Shown: positions 1 to 8,530 of the stretch, piece after piece | Layout of the letters: each line of letters opens with the position of its first letter | Position numbering within the stretch: position 1 is the stretch's first letter | Made by a program: the position numbers and the translations under genes | The notes under the pieces: generated by a model | Told to the model about the DNA's origin: nothing | The model's database searches: none | Seen by the model: only the letters and a program-made list of their open reading frames with translations | Assembly (NCBI GenBank): GCA_016210485.1 | Contig: JACQUD010000032.1 | Location: 1-54,816 of the forward strand | Direction: 5' to 3' | DNA: 54,816 bases | Source of the DNA: Chloroflexota bacterium | GTDB lineage: Bacteria; Chloroflexota; Dehalococcoidia; JACQUD01

Positions 1-60
1 GTTTAGCGCGCAGCGTTCGGGACGCTGAGGTCGGTGGTTCAAATCCACTCGCCCCGACCA
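1..60 (+). tRNA. tRNA-Pro (anticodon CGG), 5' part cut off by the window edge
   Basis: The anticodon stem CAGCG/CGCTG encloses the loop TTCGGGA, which gives anticodon CGG and a G at position 37, as usual for proline tRNAs. It is followed by a five-base variable region, a T arm with loop TTCAAAT, the acceptor strand CGCCCCG, discriminator A and an encoded CCA. The acceptor 5' strand and most of the D arm lie outside the window. An 11-base copy of its 3' end recurs about 1 kb downstream. Confidence 0.9.
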
Positions 61-200
61 TCCTCTTGGCCGGCTCTCGGCAGTCCTACAGGCCGTCAGA
101 TCCTGTGCCATCAAATACGATTTAGTCCTTTTGTTCTGACCTCTGGGAGAGGTGTTCGTATCTGTAGTAACGTCTTGTCCTAGGGCGTGCTAAAGAGTTC

Positions 201-253
201 GTTAGCAGAATGTTAGCAAAACCTGGAAGCGGGGATTTGGGAATAAGTTAGCA
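201..253 (+). repeat. Three GTTAGCA direct repeats in the gap after tRNA-Pro
   Basis: The 350-base stretch between the tRNA and the next gene has no convincing ORF. It carries GTTAGCA at 201-207, 212-218 and 247-253, and an inverted partner GTGCTAA at 188-194. Closely spaced short repeats beside a tRNA 3' end can be binding sites for a recombinase or regulator, but no integrase gene is present. The function is unknown. Confidence 0.35.
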
Positions 254-414
254 CTTTGAGATTCAGGCAGGGTTGCAAGGAAAACTACGTGGCACGTTCT
301 TGCCTCATCGTCTGATAGGCGACCGCATCAGCCTGCGCGGGAGAATGCGCGTTTGCAAGTCGGAGAAGGATAATGTACGCTGTAAGCATATTGGTGCACC
401 GCAGGGGAGTGATG

Positions 415-882
415 ATGAAACGAGTTTTCGGCGATACAGACCGGATCAAGAAGATGGTGCGTGTTCCCGCGAAGAACACGCCGGGCGCTCAAGCGCAGGC
501 TGGGGCACCCGCAGGGCTCGTAGAGGCTATAAGAGGCTCACTGGCTGATGGCTTCCTGCCCTGTGCGGCGGCGTTCGGAATCGCCAAGAAGCTCAAGATC
601 CCTCTAGTTGTGGTCGGCGATGCCGCCGATGACATAGGCGTCAGGGTGGTCAATTGCCAACTCGGTTGCTTCAAGGTTGACAAGAGCGTCCACGATCTCG
701 TTGGAAAGACCGTCAGACCGGAACTGGCCGCAGCTGTCGAGTCCCATATCGCTAACGGTTCACTGACCTGCGCCGACGTATTCGGTCTAGCCAGGCGTCT
801 CAAAGTGCGCCCCATAGAAATCGCCGACGCTGCCAACCAGAGTCACACCAAGATCCACCACTGCCAGCTCGGCTGTTTCTAG
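415..882 (+). CDS. Tandem-repeat Cys protein with two CQLGCF motifs, function unknown
   Basis: The protein has 155 residues from the second of two adjacent ATGs (412 and 415), which places GGGGAG five bases upstream. It has a basic N-terminus of about 33 residues and then two homologous units, roughly 35-86 and 105-155. Each unit reads as two or three short helices with the pattern C-x30-C-x3-C: C50/C81/C85 and C119/C150/C154. Both end in CQLGCF, and the second is the very C-terminus. The helical, HTH-like pattern with an A-x2-L core and a three-Cys cluster suggests a metal-binding or redox-sensing small domain. I do not recognise a named family. The gene stands alone between a tRNA and a tiny membrane ORF, and a short copy of the tRNA end lies just beyond it. 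Coding is supported by the conserved internal duplication; function is not assigned. Confidence 0.75.
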   Translation: MKRVFGDTDRIKKMVRVPAKNTPGAQAQAGAPAGLVEAIRGSLADGFLPCAAAFGIAKKLKIPLVVVGDAADDIGVRVVNCQLGCFKVDKSVHDLVGKTVRPELAAAVESHIANGSLTCADVFGLARRLKVRPIEIADAANQSHTKIHHCQLGCF

Positions 883-1028
883 CCAATAATACTTTTTTTG
901 TAGGTTGAATTGAGCGCACCGTTCTCTACTCGTTTGTCAAACCCCACTGAGAGTGCAATGTTTCCTCCGCTCATCCCTTTCATCTTAGGCTCCTTGGGCG
1001 GTGTTCCCTGGGCCTGGGTGAGATGGCG

Positions 1029-1039
1029 CTCGCCCCGAC
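1029..1039 (+). repeat. 11-base copy of the tRNA-Pro 3' end
   Basis: CTCGCCCCGAC at 1029-1039 is identical to bases 48-58 of the tRNA-Pro gene, with partial similarity just upstream. Together they bracket the tandem-Cys gene. This is what a small tRNA-targeted insertion leaves behind, but no integrase is present and the match is short, so chance cannot be excluded. Confidence 0.3.
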
Positions 1040-1097
1040 ATTTCTCTGACCGAAGTCATTGGGCAGTAGACAAGAGTTAGAGAGGGAGAGACCCTAT

Positions 1098-1235
1098 ATG
1101 AGAGCACTCAAAGCAGCGTTGGCGCTGGTCATCACGTTTCTAATAACGGGAGGTATCCTCCTGCTCATCCTGGCTCTATTGCTCTTGGCTAGGCTGACCG
1201 AGTTCTTGCCCCGGAGGAAACTGGGGGCTGCCTGA
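1098..1235 (+). CDS. Possible 45-residue single-span membrane protein
   Basis: This short ORF starts with ATG about eight bases after AGAGGGAGAG, a fair ribosome binding site. The product begins with a short basic segment, has a strongly hydrophobic helix at about residues 7-31 rich in Leu and Ile, and ends with a basic tail. It converges on trmD and overlaps its last 60 bases. No homologue is recognised. The RBS and clean amphipathic layout argue for a gene; the small size and overlap argue for caution. Confidence 0.4.
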   Translation: MRALKAALALVITFLITGGILLLILALLLLARLTEFLPRRKLGAA

Positions 1236-2009
1236 GCCCCCCGTTCCCGGCTGCCTGGCTCTCTTCGCCTCCGCCTGCCACCGCTCGATGAGGCGCCGCT
1301 CGTTGGAAGTGAGCTGGGCGAGGGATAGGAGGTCGGGGCGGCGCTCCCAGGTCCGTCGCAAGGACTGGAGGCGGCGCCACTTGGCCACCTCTTCGTGGTT
1401 GCCGGAGAGGAGTTCCGACGGCACTTCCCATCCCTGAAATATAGTGGGCCGGGTATACTGAGGGTGCTCCAGGATGCCGGCGACGAAGGAATCCTCCCCT
1501 GCCGCCGCCCCCACCACCTCGGGAAGCAGCCTGACTACGGCATCCACCACCACCATGGCTGCCGGTTCCCCGCCGGTGAGCACGTAGTCGCCTATGCTGA
1601 GCTCGTCGGTGGCCAGATGCTGCCTCACCCGCTCGTCCACCCCTTCGTAGTGGCCGCAGAGGAGCAGGAAGCCCGGGAGATGAGACAGCTCCTGGGCCAC
1701 CCGGTGGCTGAAGGGGCGGCCCTGGGGAGTGAGCAGGATGACAGGGATACGGGCCTCAGCCCCCAACTCCTCCGACATCTCTTTGAGGGCAGCCTCCGCC
1801 GCCGAGAAAAGGGGCTCTGGCTTGAGGACCATCCCCGGGCCTCCGCCGTAGGGGTAGTCGTCCACCATCCGGTGCCGGCCCAGGCCGTGCTCCCGTAAAT
1901 TGTGCAGCACAATCTTGACCTGGCCCTGGGCAACCGCTCTGGCCAGGATACTCTCCCGGAAGACCCCGGCGAACATTCCGGGGAATAGAGTGATTATATC
2001 AATTCGCAT
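1176..2009 (-). CDS. trmD: tRNA (guanine-N1-)-methyltransferase TrmD
   Basis: TrmD methylates G37 of tRNAs that read CNN codons, including proline tRNAs, using S-adenosylmethionine, and so prevents frameshifting. The 277-residue product starts [13 protein letters not shown]. It has the GGGPGMV loop, the HYEGVDERV motif and the [13 protein letters not shown] stretch of the trefoil-knot SAM site, followed by a helical C-terminal domain. The last 30 residues or so are Gly/Pro/Gln-rich and look like a non-conserved tail. Its start overlaps the end of the upstream MogA/MoaB gene by 11 bases, so the two are probably translationally coupled. It is not in the usual rpsP-rimM-trmD-rplS operon. Confidence 0.95.
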   Translation of the reverse strand: MRIDIITLFPGMFAGVFRESILARAVAQGQVKIVLHNLREHGLGRHRMVDDYPYGGGPGMVLKPEPLFSAAEAALKEMSEELGAEARIPVILLTPQGRPFSHRVAQELSHLPGFLLLCGHYEGVDERVRQHLATDELSIGDYVLTGGEPAAMVVVDAVVRLLPEVVGAAAGEDSFVAGILEHPQYTRPTIFQGWEVPSELLSGNHEEVAKWRRLQSLRRTWERRPDLLSLAQLTSNERRLIERWQAEAKRARQPGTGGSGSPQFPPGQELGQPSQEQ

Positions 2010-2511
2010 GGGGCTGGCTCGGCGGCGTCCCAGTGTGCTCCGTTACATCGCCTCGGAGGATCTCCAGCCCGTGGCCCAGGGCGGGGAGGATGGCCTCCAG
2101 GCTCTCCCTCACCCCTTTGGGGCTGCCCGGAAGATTCACGATGAGGGTCCGGCCCCGGACGCCGGCCACGCCCCGGCTGAGCATGGCCATGGGGGTCTTA
2201 CTCAGGCCCTGGGCGCGCATGGCCTCGGCCAAGCCCGGGACAGGCCTCTCGACGACCGACTGAGTGGCCTCGGGGGTGACATCCCGAGGCCCCAGGCCGG
2301 TGCCGCCGGTGGTCAGGATGAGGTCTAGCCCCTCCTTGGCCCAGCGCCGGAGGCGGCTGGCGATGGCGTCCCTCTCGTCGGGGACTACCTCGTAGCGGAC
2401 CTCCTGGAACCCCATGGGGAGGAGCATCTCCCGGATGACCTGGCCGCTGGTATCCTCCCGCTCCCCCCGGGAGCCTTTATCGCTGGCCGTCAGAATGCCC
2501 AGGGTGAACAT
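1999..2511 (-). CDS. MogA/MoaB-family molybdopterin protein
   Basis: This family (MoCF-binding fold) adenylylates molybdopterin before molybdenum insertion. The 170-residue product contains the signature [16 protein letters not shown], a conserved NLPGSPKGV loop and C-terminal helices. The ATG at 2511 is preferred over an upstream one because GGAGG lies six bases before it and the protein then begins at [13 protein letters not shown], as in homologues. Its length is typical of MogA or MoaB, and sequence alone does not separate the two. It overlaps trmD by 11 bases. No other molybdenum cofactor gene is in the window. Confidence 0.88.
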   Translation of the reverse strand: MFTLGILTASDKGSRGEREDTSGQVIREMLLPMGFQEVRYEVVPDERDAIASRLRRWAKEGLDLILTTGGTGLGPRDVTPEATQSVVERPVPGLAEAMRAQGLSKTPMAMLSRGVAGVRGRTLIVNLPGSPKGVRESLEAILPALGHGLEILRGDVTEHTGTPPSQPHAN

Positions 2512-2535
2512 TATAGCCTCCGCTGGCTCCATCAT

Positions 2536-2565
2536 AGCATAGCTGGCAGAGGGGATGAAGGCCAA
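2536..2565 (-). promoter_or_regulatory. Candidate promoter for mogA/moaB-trmD
   Basis: On the minus strand, TTGGCC and TATGCT are separated by 18 bases, ending 24 bases before the mogA/moaB start codon. The -35 matches only in part, so this is a weak prediction. Confidence 0.3.
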
Positions 2566-2622
2566 AACACAAATTGTTCAGGGCGCTATATGCTATCTTA
2601 GAAGACTGAGAGTTAAGAAGAG

Positions 2623-3501
2623 ATGTCTCCAAGCCAGCTGACCCACATCCCTGTCCTCCTGAACGAGGTCCTGGCGGGTCTCCAGGTGCGCCCCGGGGGC
2701 CGCTACGTAGACGCCACGTTGGGGGCCGGGGGCCACGCCCAGGCCATCCTGGAGATCTGCTCGCCGGGGGGCAGGCTCCTAGGGCTGGACGCTGACCCCC
2801 AGGCCGTGGCCCTGGCTCAGGGGCGGCTGGAGAAGTTCGGCCCGGCGGCCACGCTGGTTTGCCGGAATTTTAGAGAACTGGCCGATGTCTGCCAGGAGCA
2901 TGGCTTCCACCCTGTGGATAGCATCCTCTTCGACCTGGGCCTCTCCTCCCTTCAACTGGAGGCCGAGGAGAGGGGTTTCAGCTTCCAGAGGGAAGGCCCC
3001 CTGGACATGCGCTTCGGCCCCGACCAGGAGCTCACTGCCGCCGACATCGTCAACACCTACTCTGAGCTGGAGCTGACCCGGCTCCTGGAAACCTACGGCG
3101 AGGAGCACCAGGCTCGCCTCATCGCCCGGCGCTTTGTCCGGTGCCGGCCCCTGAGGACCACCCTGGAGCTGGCGGAGGCCGTCGCTCAGGCCACAGGCGG
3201 TCGGCACGGGCGCATCCACCCTGCCACCAGGACCTTCCAGGCCCTGCGCATCGCCGTCAACAGCGAGCTGGAGAGCCTGGAGTTGGCTCTGAAGCAAGCG
3301 CCCGACTTGCTCAGAGAAGGGGGAAGGTTGGCCGTCATCGCTTACCACTCCCTGGAGGACCGTCCGGTGAAGCAGTTCCTGCGTCGGACGCACTCCCTGA
3401 GGCCCGTCAACAAAAAGGTGCTCCGGCCCTCTCGAGAGGAAGTGATGCGAAATCCTCGTAGTCGCAGCGCCCGGATGAGGGTGGCGGAGCGGGTTTTTTG
3501 A
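2623..3501 (+). CDS. rsmH: 16S rRNA (cytosine(1402)-N4)-methyltransferase RsmH
   Basis: RsmH (MraW) N4-methylates C1402 in the decoding centre of 16S rRNA. The 292-residue product has the SAM-binding motif [14 protein letters not shown] near residue 30, the DLGLSS motif, the MRFGP segment, and the conserved C-terminal [13 protein letters not shown] region. The ATG follows AAGAAGAG. In many bacteria rsmH begins the division and cell-wall cluster with ftsL and ftsI. Here it is followed by a BlaI/BlaR1-like pair instead, so that cluster is broken up or absent at this locus. Confidence 0.96.
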   Translation: MSPSQLTHIPVLLNEVLAGLQVRPGGRYVDATLGAGGHAQAILEICSPGGRLLGLDADPQAVALAQGRLEKFGPAATLVCRNFRELADVCQEHGFHPVDSILFDLGLSSLQLEAEERGFSFQREGPLDMRFGPDQELTAADIVNTYSELELTRLLETYGEEHQARLIARRFVRCRPLRTTLELAEAVAQATGGRHGRIHPATRTFQALRIAVNSELESLELALKQAPDLLREGGRLAVIAYHSLEDRPVKQFLRRTHSLRPVNKKVLRPSREEVMRNPRSRSARMRVAERVF

Positions 3502-3528
3502 GTATTCGGCAATCCCTTGTTTGAAGTA

Positions 3529-3574
3529 TTGACACAGCCGAGTTTGTATGTTAGCGTTCTACTACACATGGTAG
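3529..3574 (+). promoter_or_regulatory. Candidate promoter and BlaI-type operator before the blaI-like gene
   Basis: A perfect -35 TTGACA lies at 3529-3534, with a poor -10 (TAGCGT) 17 bases later. Just downstream, 3559-3574 contains CTACTACACATGGTAG, an imperfect palindrome with the TAC/GTA half-site character of BlaI/MecI operators. Autoregulation by the adjacent repressor is the natural inference. Confidence 0.4.
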
Positions 3575-3605
3575 GAATCAGCAGGCAGAAGGGATCTTCG
3601 CCCAG

Positions 3606-4031
3606 GTGAGGCCCAGATTTCGATTCCGACCGCAGGCTAAGGGTTTGGCCACGGTGCTGGGTGGCCGGGAGGCTGAGATCATGGAGGCCCTGTGGCGGGA
3701 GTCGCCGGCCTCGGTGTCCCAGATGCATCAGGCGCTCAGCCGGCGTCAGAAGGTGGCCTATACCACTATCATGACCATCATGTCCCGGATGGCGCAAAAA
3801 GGGCTTCTGGCCCGCACCCGCTCGGGGAACGCCTACCTTTACTCGCCCGCTATCTCCAAAGAGGATTTCCAGCGCCAGGTGGTGGAGGGGGTGGTGGACA
3901 GCCTCATGGAAGGGTTCACCCAGCCGGCCATGTCCTACTTCATGGAGCGCCTGTCGCGCCAGGATGAGACCATCCTTGAGGAGTTGGAGCGCCTCATCCA
4001 AATGAGGCGGCCGCCAAAACAGGAGCCCTGA
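3606..4031 (+). CDS. BlaI/MecI/CopY-family transcriptional repressor
   Basis: The 141-residue protein (GTG start) has the family's winged-helix domain at about residues 18-90. This includes the LGGREAEIMEALWRE helix, the SVSQMHQAL segment, and the recognition helix region YTTIMTIMSRMAQKGLL, followed by a helical dimerisation tail. These repressors bind palindromic operators and are inactivated by the protease arm of a partner BlaR1/MecR1-type protein, which is encoded two bases downstream. No beta-lactamase gene is nearby. The pair may instead control its own expression or the cytochrome lipoprotein that follows. Confidence 0.85.
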   Translation: MRPRFRFRPQAKGLATVLGGREAEIMEALWRESPASVSQMHQALSRRQKVAYTTIMTIMSRMAQKGLLARTRSGNAYLYSPAISKEDFQRQVVEGVVDSLMEGFTQPAMSYFMERLSRQDETILEELERLIQMRRPPKQEP

Positions 4032-4033
4032 GA

Positions 4034-5014
4034 ATGTTCCACGCGGGGTCATGGCTGGAGTCGCTAAACATCTACATAGTGGAGAATATCGTCCACTCCG
4101 CTGTGGCCCTGGGGTTGGTCTGGTTGATCCTGGCCCTTTTCAAAATCAAGGAGCCGGCTCTAAGAATTAAGTTCCTCCTGCTACCCCTGGCGCTCCCCAT
4201 TTTCACCCCCATCCTGTTCTACCTGCTTTTCCCTCAGCGCCAGGGCATGTCGGTGCTCCCTGTAGATAAAATGCTAAACCTGAGAGCTGCCTTCCCTGAC
4301 CCGGCGCTCTGGAAAGCGGTTAGCTCCCTCCTGACCGCGGCCCTCCTGGTTGTAGCTGCCTTCCTCCTCCTGAAGGGGGCCCTCAGCCTTTTCTCTTTGC
4401 TGTGGCTGCCCAGGCGGTTCCGCCAGATAAAAAAGGGAGAGAATAGCCAGCTAGATGCCATCCTGGAGACCGATGGTGCCCGTGCCGGCAACAGAAGGCC
4501 GAAAGTCTTGCTCTCCCCCTCCTCGGAAGTGCTCTGCTGCTCTTTCGGGCTGGTCAAGCCCTATCTACTCATATCTTACGGCCTGCTCCTGCGCCTGAAC
4601 GACTCCCAGATAGAAGCGGTCGTGGCCCACGAGGTGGGACATATCCGGCGACGGGACGGGTGGCTGGGCTTCGCCCTGGTTACTCTGCGACACATCCTTT
4701 TCTTCAATCCGGTGGTCCACCTGGTCAGCCGACGCCTTCGACTGGAGTCGGAGATGGCCGCCGACGATGCGGCCCTGGGCCGCGGCCTGGACCGCTCAAC
4801 CTACGCTCAAACTCTGGTAGCGGTGTGCCGGCTCGCCGCCGCGCCCCAGGCCGCTCACCTTGGCTGGAGCGCCTTCTCCGCTGGAGCCTGGGCACTGAGG
4901 AGGCGAGTGGAACATGTCCTGGAGCCTGGCTCTATCTCCGGGTCGAGCTATCAGCGCTGGCTGCCCGTGCCCATGGCGGTCGGGCTTCTGGTCATCCTCT
5001 TCTTCCTGTGCTGA
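4034..5014 (+). CDS. M56-family membrane metallopeptidase (BlaR1-like, no sensor domain)
   Basis: The 326-residue protein has hydrophobic segments near residues 17-36, 46-66 and 97-122, a cytoplasmic zinc-protease domain with HEVGH at 199-203 and the downstream acidic motif ESEMAADD near 238-245, and a last transmembrane helix at the C-terminus. M56 proteases of the BlaR1/MecR1 type cleave their cognate BlaI repressor. True BlaR1 continues into an extracellular penicillin-binding sensor domain. Here the chain stops right after the final membrane span, so the signal cannot be sensed by a fused beta-lactam domain. It starts two bases after the repressor stop codon, so the two form one transcription unit. 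Confidence 0.88.
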   Translation: MFHAGSWLESLNIYIVENIVHSAVALGLVWLILALFKIKEPALRIKFLLLPLALPIFTPILFYLLFPQRQGMSVLPVDKMLNLRAAFPDPALWKAVSSLLTAALLVVAAFLLLKGALSLFSLLWLPRRFRQIKKGENSQLDAILETDGARAGNRRPKVLLSPSSEVLCCSFGLVKPYLLISYGLLLRLNDSQIEAVVAHEVGHIRRRDGWLGFALVTLRHILFFNPVVHLVSRRLRLESEMAADDAALGRGLDRSTYAQTLVAVCRLAAAPQAAHLGWSAFSAGAWALRRRVEHVLEPGSISGSSYQRWLPVPMAVGLLVILFFLC

Positions 5015-5160
5015 AATTTTTTGCCTCAAACTACTACATAGCGTAGCAAATTCGCTGGAAGAAAAAAGGAAAGGGAACAGAAACGAGGTGAAGAAAGATG
5101 GGCCCTTGACTTAAGTTAAGACAAACTTTCCCAGCACCAAAATATTTTATGAGGTGACAG

Positions 5161-6045
5161 ATGAGTAAGAAAGGATACCTATTGGCTGTTCTTGGAGTTC
5201 TGGTCCTGGTGGCAGGGGTGCTCATTTTGGGGGCATGCACCGGGGCCCAAGGTACTCAGGGACCCCAGGGAGAGCGCGGGCCTCAGGGTGAGCGGGGACT
5301 CCAGGGGTCTCCAGGGACTACCCCTTCCCAGGCAGAGCTCAAAGCCCTCATCGCTGAGGTCTTGAGAGGAACACCCTCAACGGTGGCCGCCATCGCCAGG
5401 GGAGGCCGGCTCTACGATAACTGGGTGGAGGAGACCAAGGCTACTGCCCCGGCGAGCAATCAGCCCCTGTGGGCGCTCCAGACCACTAATGCCAGGACCG
5501 GCATAGACACCTGGCGATGCAAGGAATGCCACGGCTGGGACTACAAAGGAAAGGGAGGCGCTTATAGCAAAGGCTCCCATTACACCGGGTTTGTCGGCGT
5601 CTACGATGCCGGCACCTCCAAGTCACAAGAGCAGCTCTTGGGCATTCTGAAGGGGGCTACCAACGCCCGGCATGACTTCTCCCAAGTGCTCGACGAGCAA
5701 TCCCTCAACGAGTTGGCTGCCTTCCTTAGCCAGGGCCTGATAAACGAGACGGCGTATATAGATTACGCCACCAAGAAGCCTATCGGGGGGACCGCCACTA
5801 ATGGTGCTCAGCTTTATAGCGGTGTCTGCGCTGCCTGCCACGGCGCCGATGGCAAGCAGATAAACTTCGGCAGCGCCGAGGAGCCAGAATACGTGGGCAC
5901 CGTTGCCGCAGATAACCCCTGGGAGTTCCTGAACAAGGTGCGCTATGGCCAGCCAGGCACTACCATGCCATCTGGTTTGGTAAGTGGCTGGAATCTACAG
6001 AACGTTATGGATGTGCTGGCCTACGCTCAAACGCTATCCCAATAG
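5161..6045 (+). CDS. Dihaem cytochrome c lipoprotein with a collagen-like linker
   Basis: The 294-residue precursor has a lipoprotein signal with lipobox LGAC (Cys26), then a Gly-x-y collagen-like stretch at about residues 31-52, then two class I cytochrome c haem sites: CKECH at 120-124 and CAACH at 223-227. TTMPSG around Met269 is a plausible axial Met ligand for the second haem. The protein should be anchored outside the membrane and act in electron transfer. GAGGTG lies four bases before the ATG. A strong hairpin terminator follows. Co-transcription with the upstream BlaI/M56 pair is possible (146-base gap). The redox partner is unknown. Confidence 0.88.
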   Translation: MSKKGYLLAVLGVLVLVAGVLILGACTGAQGTQGPQGERGPQGERGLQGSPGTTPSQAELKALIAEVLRGTPSTVAAIARGGRLYDNWVEETKATAPASNQPLWALQTTNARTGIDTWRCKECHGWDYKGKGGAYSKGSHYTGFVGVYDAGTSKSQEQLLGILKGATNARHDFSQVLDEQSLNELAAFLSQGLINETAYIDYATKKPIGGTATNGAQLYSGVCAACHGADGKQINFGSAEEPEYVGTVAADNPWEFLNKVRYGQPGTTMPSGLVSGWNLQNVMDVLAYAQTLSQ

Positions 6046-6072
6046 TAAGAACGCCTCTTAGTGGCGTAATCC

Positions 6073-6110
6073 GAGAGGCCTGGCCAATAGGCCAGGCCTC
6101 TCACTTTCTT
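6073..6110 (+). terminator. Hairpin terminator after the cytochrome gene
   Basis: A perfect 13-bp stem (6073-6085 with 6090-6102) with an AATA loop is followed by ACTTTCTT. It separates the cytochrome gene from aroH. Confidence 0.8.
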
Positions 6111-6127
6111 CCAGAGGCGGTGTTGCC

Positions 6128-6156
6128 TTGACCCAGCGCCCATGCTAATATACATT
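6128..6156 (+). promoter_or_regulatory. Candidate promoter for aroH-aroF
   Basis: TTGACC and TACATT are separated by 17 bases, beginning 18 bases after the terminator and ending 39 bases before the aroH start. Position and spacing fit a housekeeping sigma-factor promoter. Confidence 0.55.
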
Positions 6157-6195
6157 CAATTCCACTAAAACATCGGATTGGCATCGAGGCGTAAG

Positions 6196-6564
6196 ATGAA
6201 GTGCCGAGGCATTCGTGGGGCCACTACGGTGGAAAGCAACACCAAAGAAGCCCTGGCCGCCGCCACCAAGGAGTTGCTGGGAAAGCTGGAGGAGGCCAAT
6301 CAGGTCCGTAGAGAGGACGTGGCCTTCATCTACTTCACCACTACCCATGACCTGAACGCCTCTTTCCCGGCGGCCACTGCCCGGGAGATGGGCTGGACCG
6401 ATGTCGCCCTCCTCTGTGGCCACGAAATGAATGTACCAGGCAGTCTGGCCCGATGCCTACGCATTTTGCTTCTGGTCAATACCGAGAAGCGACCGGAGGA
6501 ACTGGTGCACATTTATATCCGGGGGGCGAAGAACCTCAGAAGCTGGGAGCGCCCCCCAGGATAG
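6196..6564 (+). CDS. aroH: Chorismate mutase, AroH type
   Basis: AroH converts chorismate to prephenate, the first step towards phenylalanine and tyrosine. The 122-residue product begins [15 protein letters not shown], the hallmark N-terminus of the trimeric AroH fold, and keeps the [13 protein letters not shown] and HEMNVPGSL regions. The ATG at 6196 has GAGG seven bases upstream and matches family starts; an upstream in-frame TTG at 6178 is less likely. It is followed after 23 bases by DAHP synthase, giving a small aromatic-amino-acid operon. Confidence 0.93.
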   Translation: MKCRGIRGATTVESNTKEALAAATKELLGKLEEANQVRREDVAFIYFTTTHDLNASFPAATAREMGWTDVALLCGHEMNVPGSLARCLRILLLVNTEKRPEELVHIYIRGAKNLRSWERPPG

Positions 6565-6587
6565 CGAGGGCAGAACGGAGAAAGAGA

Positions 6588-7646
6588 ATGATTGTCGTCA
6601 TGAAAGTAGGCCACACCACGGAGGAGCTGGACGGGGTGGTGGCTCGGATAACCGAAGCCGGCTTCAGAAGCAACCTTTCTCGCGGTGTTGAGCACACCGT
6701 GGTGGGCGTGGTGGGCCAGCCCCCTCCGGACCTCAAGGATGACCTGGAGGTCCTGGCCGGGGTGGAGGACGTCATCCCCATCACCAAGCCCTATAAGCTA
6801 GCCAGCCGCGACTTCCAACCTGTGGACACCCTAATCCAGATGAAAGATGTGGTCATCGGCGGACCGGAGTTAGTGGTCATGGCCGGGCCCTGCGCCGTGG
6901 AGACGGAGGAGCAGGTGATGGCCACAGCCAAGGCAGTGAAGGCCGCCGGGGCCCACATCCTCAGAGGTGGCGCCTACAAGCCCCGCACCTCACCCTACCA
7001 GTTCCGGGGCCTGGGGGAGGCGGGCCTCAGAATCCTGGCCCTGGCCCGCCAGGAGACGGGTCTGCCCATCATCACCGAGGTGATGGCTCCCGAGGACGTG
7101 GAACTGGTGAGCCGCTACACCGACATCCTCCAGGTCGGGGCGCGCAATATCCAGAATTTCCCTCTGCTGGACGAGGTGGGCAAGGCCCATAAGCCGGTGA
7201 TGCTCAAGAGGGGCATGTCCACCACCTATCAGGAGTGGCTCCTCTCCGCGGAATACATCCTGGCCCAGGGCAACAAGCAGGTCATGCTCTGCGAACGAGG
7301 CATCCGCACCTTCGAGACCTACACCCGGAACACCCTGGATGTCAATGCCATCCCCGTCATCCAGAAGCTCTCCCACCTGCCGGTCATCGCCGACCCCTCC
7401 CACGGGACGGGGAAATGGTATCTGGTAACGCCGGCAGCCCTGGCGGCGGTGGCCGCGGGGGCCGACGGCCTGCTCATCGAGGTCCACCCCTCCCCGGACC
7501 ACGCCCTGGCCGACGGCGCCCAGTCCCTTACCTTTGAGAACTTCCAAGCCTTGATGGAGAAAGTGGCCCAGGTGGCCCAAGCAGTAGGCAAACCCCTGGC
7601 CAAAACCTCGGCCAACGCAATCCAATCCCAGAGAAAGCGTGCCTGA
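6588..7646 (+). CDS. aroF: 3-deoxy-7-phosphoheptulonate synthase, type I with N-terminal ferredoxin-like domain
   Basis: This enzyme condenses phosphoenolpyruvate and erythrose-4-phosphate to DAHP, the entry to the shikimate pathway. The 352-residue protein has an N-terminal regulatory ferredoxin-like domain (about 1-70) and a TIM barrel with GPCAVE at 100-105, [12 protein letters not shown] at 126-137, the LKRGM loop and DPSHGTG, all parts of the active site. The ATG at 6588 follows GGAG by seven bases. The fused regulatory domain implies feedback inhibition by an aromatic product. Its last codons overlap the next gene by eight bases. Confidence 0.95.
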   Translation: MIVVMKVGHTTEELDGVVARITEAGFRSNLSRGVEHTVVGVVGQPPPDLKDDLEVLAGVEDVIPITKPYKLASRDFQPVDTLIQMKDVVIGGPELVVMAGPCAVETEEQVMATAKAVKAAGAHILRGGAYKPRTSPYQFRGLGEAGLRILALARQETGLPIITEVMAPEDVELVSRYTDILQVGARNIQNFPLLDEVGKAHKPVMLKRGMSTTYQEWLLSAEYILAQGNKQVMLCERGIRTFETYTRNTLDVNAIPVIQKLSHLPVIADPSHGTGKWYLVTPAALAAVAAGADGLLIEVHPSPDHALADGAQSLTFENFQALMEKVAQVAQAVGKPLAKTSANAIQSQRKRA

Positions 7647-8487
7647 GACCGGCGGCCTCCTCTTCGGCCCGGCCGGCATCCCTCTGAGCGCCAAAGGGGG
7701 CACCACCCAGGACGGGATAGAGCGGGTGGCCGAGCTGGGCCTGGGCTGCCTGGAGATAGAGTTCGTCCAGGGGGTGCGAATGGGCACCCAGACAGCTAAA
7801 GAGGTGGGCCAGGCGGCCCAGGAACATGGAGTGGCATTGAGCGCCCACGCCCCCTACTACATCAACCTCAACGCCCATGAGCCGGAGAAGCTCCTGGCCT
7901 CCCAGGAACGCATCCTCCAGACAGCCCGCATCGGCGCCCTCTGCGGAGCCGGGAACATCACCTTCCACCCCGCTTTCTACCTGGGCGACCCTCCATCCAT
8001 GGTCTTAGATAAGGTGAAAGTGGCCCTGGCCGAGGTAGTGGCCGCCCTCCGCGCCGAAGGAAATAAGGTGCGCCTCCGCCCCGAGGTCATGGGCAAGCCC
8101 TCCCAGTTCGGCACCATAGACGAGCTCCTGGAGCTCTCCGCAGGGCTGGATGGGGTGGAGCCGACCTACGATGTCTCCCACTGGCACGCCCGCACCGGGG
8201 CCTTCAACACCTATGGAGAGTTCCTGGCCTTCTTCCGAAAGGTGGAAGATAAGCTGGGCCGCAAGGCGGCCCTGGAGCATGTGCTCCTCCATGTGTCAGG
8301 CATAGACTACGGCATGAAAGGGGAGCGCAAACACCTGGTGCTGGCCAACGCCGACTTCAACTATCGAGACCTGCTCCGGGCGCTCAGGGATCTAAGAGTA
8401 CAGGGCCTCATCATCTGTGAGAGCCCCAACCTGGAGGAGGATGCCTTGCTGCTGAAGCAGACATACCAAGAGATGGGGCTGACCTAG
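7639..8487 (+). CDS. Endonuclease IV-like TIM-barrel protein (AP endonuclease 2 family)
   Basis: The 282-residue protein (GTG start) has the xylose-isomerase/endonuclease IV barrel. It keeps the [11 protein letters not shown] segment, a histidine in [10 protein letters not shown], a glutamate in LRPEVMGK, an Asp/His pair in YDVSHWHAR, and ICESPN at the last strand. These residues bind the trinuclear metal site in deoxyribonuclease IV, which cuts DNA at abasic sites. Overall similarity to classical Nfo looks remote, so an isomerase-like role is also possible. It overlaps aroF by eight bases and so is co-translated with it, though no aromatic-pathway role is evident. Confidence 0.75.
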   Translation: MPETGGLLFGPAGIPLSAKGGTTQDGIERVAELGLGCLEIEFVQGVRMGTQTAKEVGQAAQEHGVALSAHAPYYINLNAHEPEKLLASQERILQTARIGALCGAGNITFHPAFYLGDPPSMVLDKVKVALAEVVAALRAEGNKVRLRPEVMGKPSQFGTIDELLELSAGLDGVEPTYDVSHWHARTGAFNTYGEFLAFFRKVEDKLGRKAALEHVLLHVSGIDYGMKGERKHLVLANADFNYRDLLRALRDLRVQGLIICESPNLEEDALLLKQTYQEMGLT

Positions 8488-8530
8488 AATTATCGGATAT
8501 TATGAAGAGGACTTAGTAGAACCTTATTTT

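Noticed and set aside
5100-5128. TTGACT upstream of the cytochrome gene as a promoter
   Set aside because: No acceptable -10 hexamer lies at 16-19 bases, so a separate promoter is not supported.
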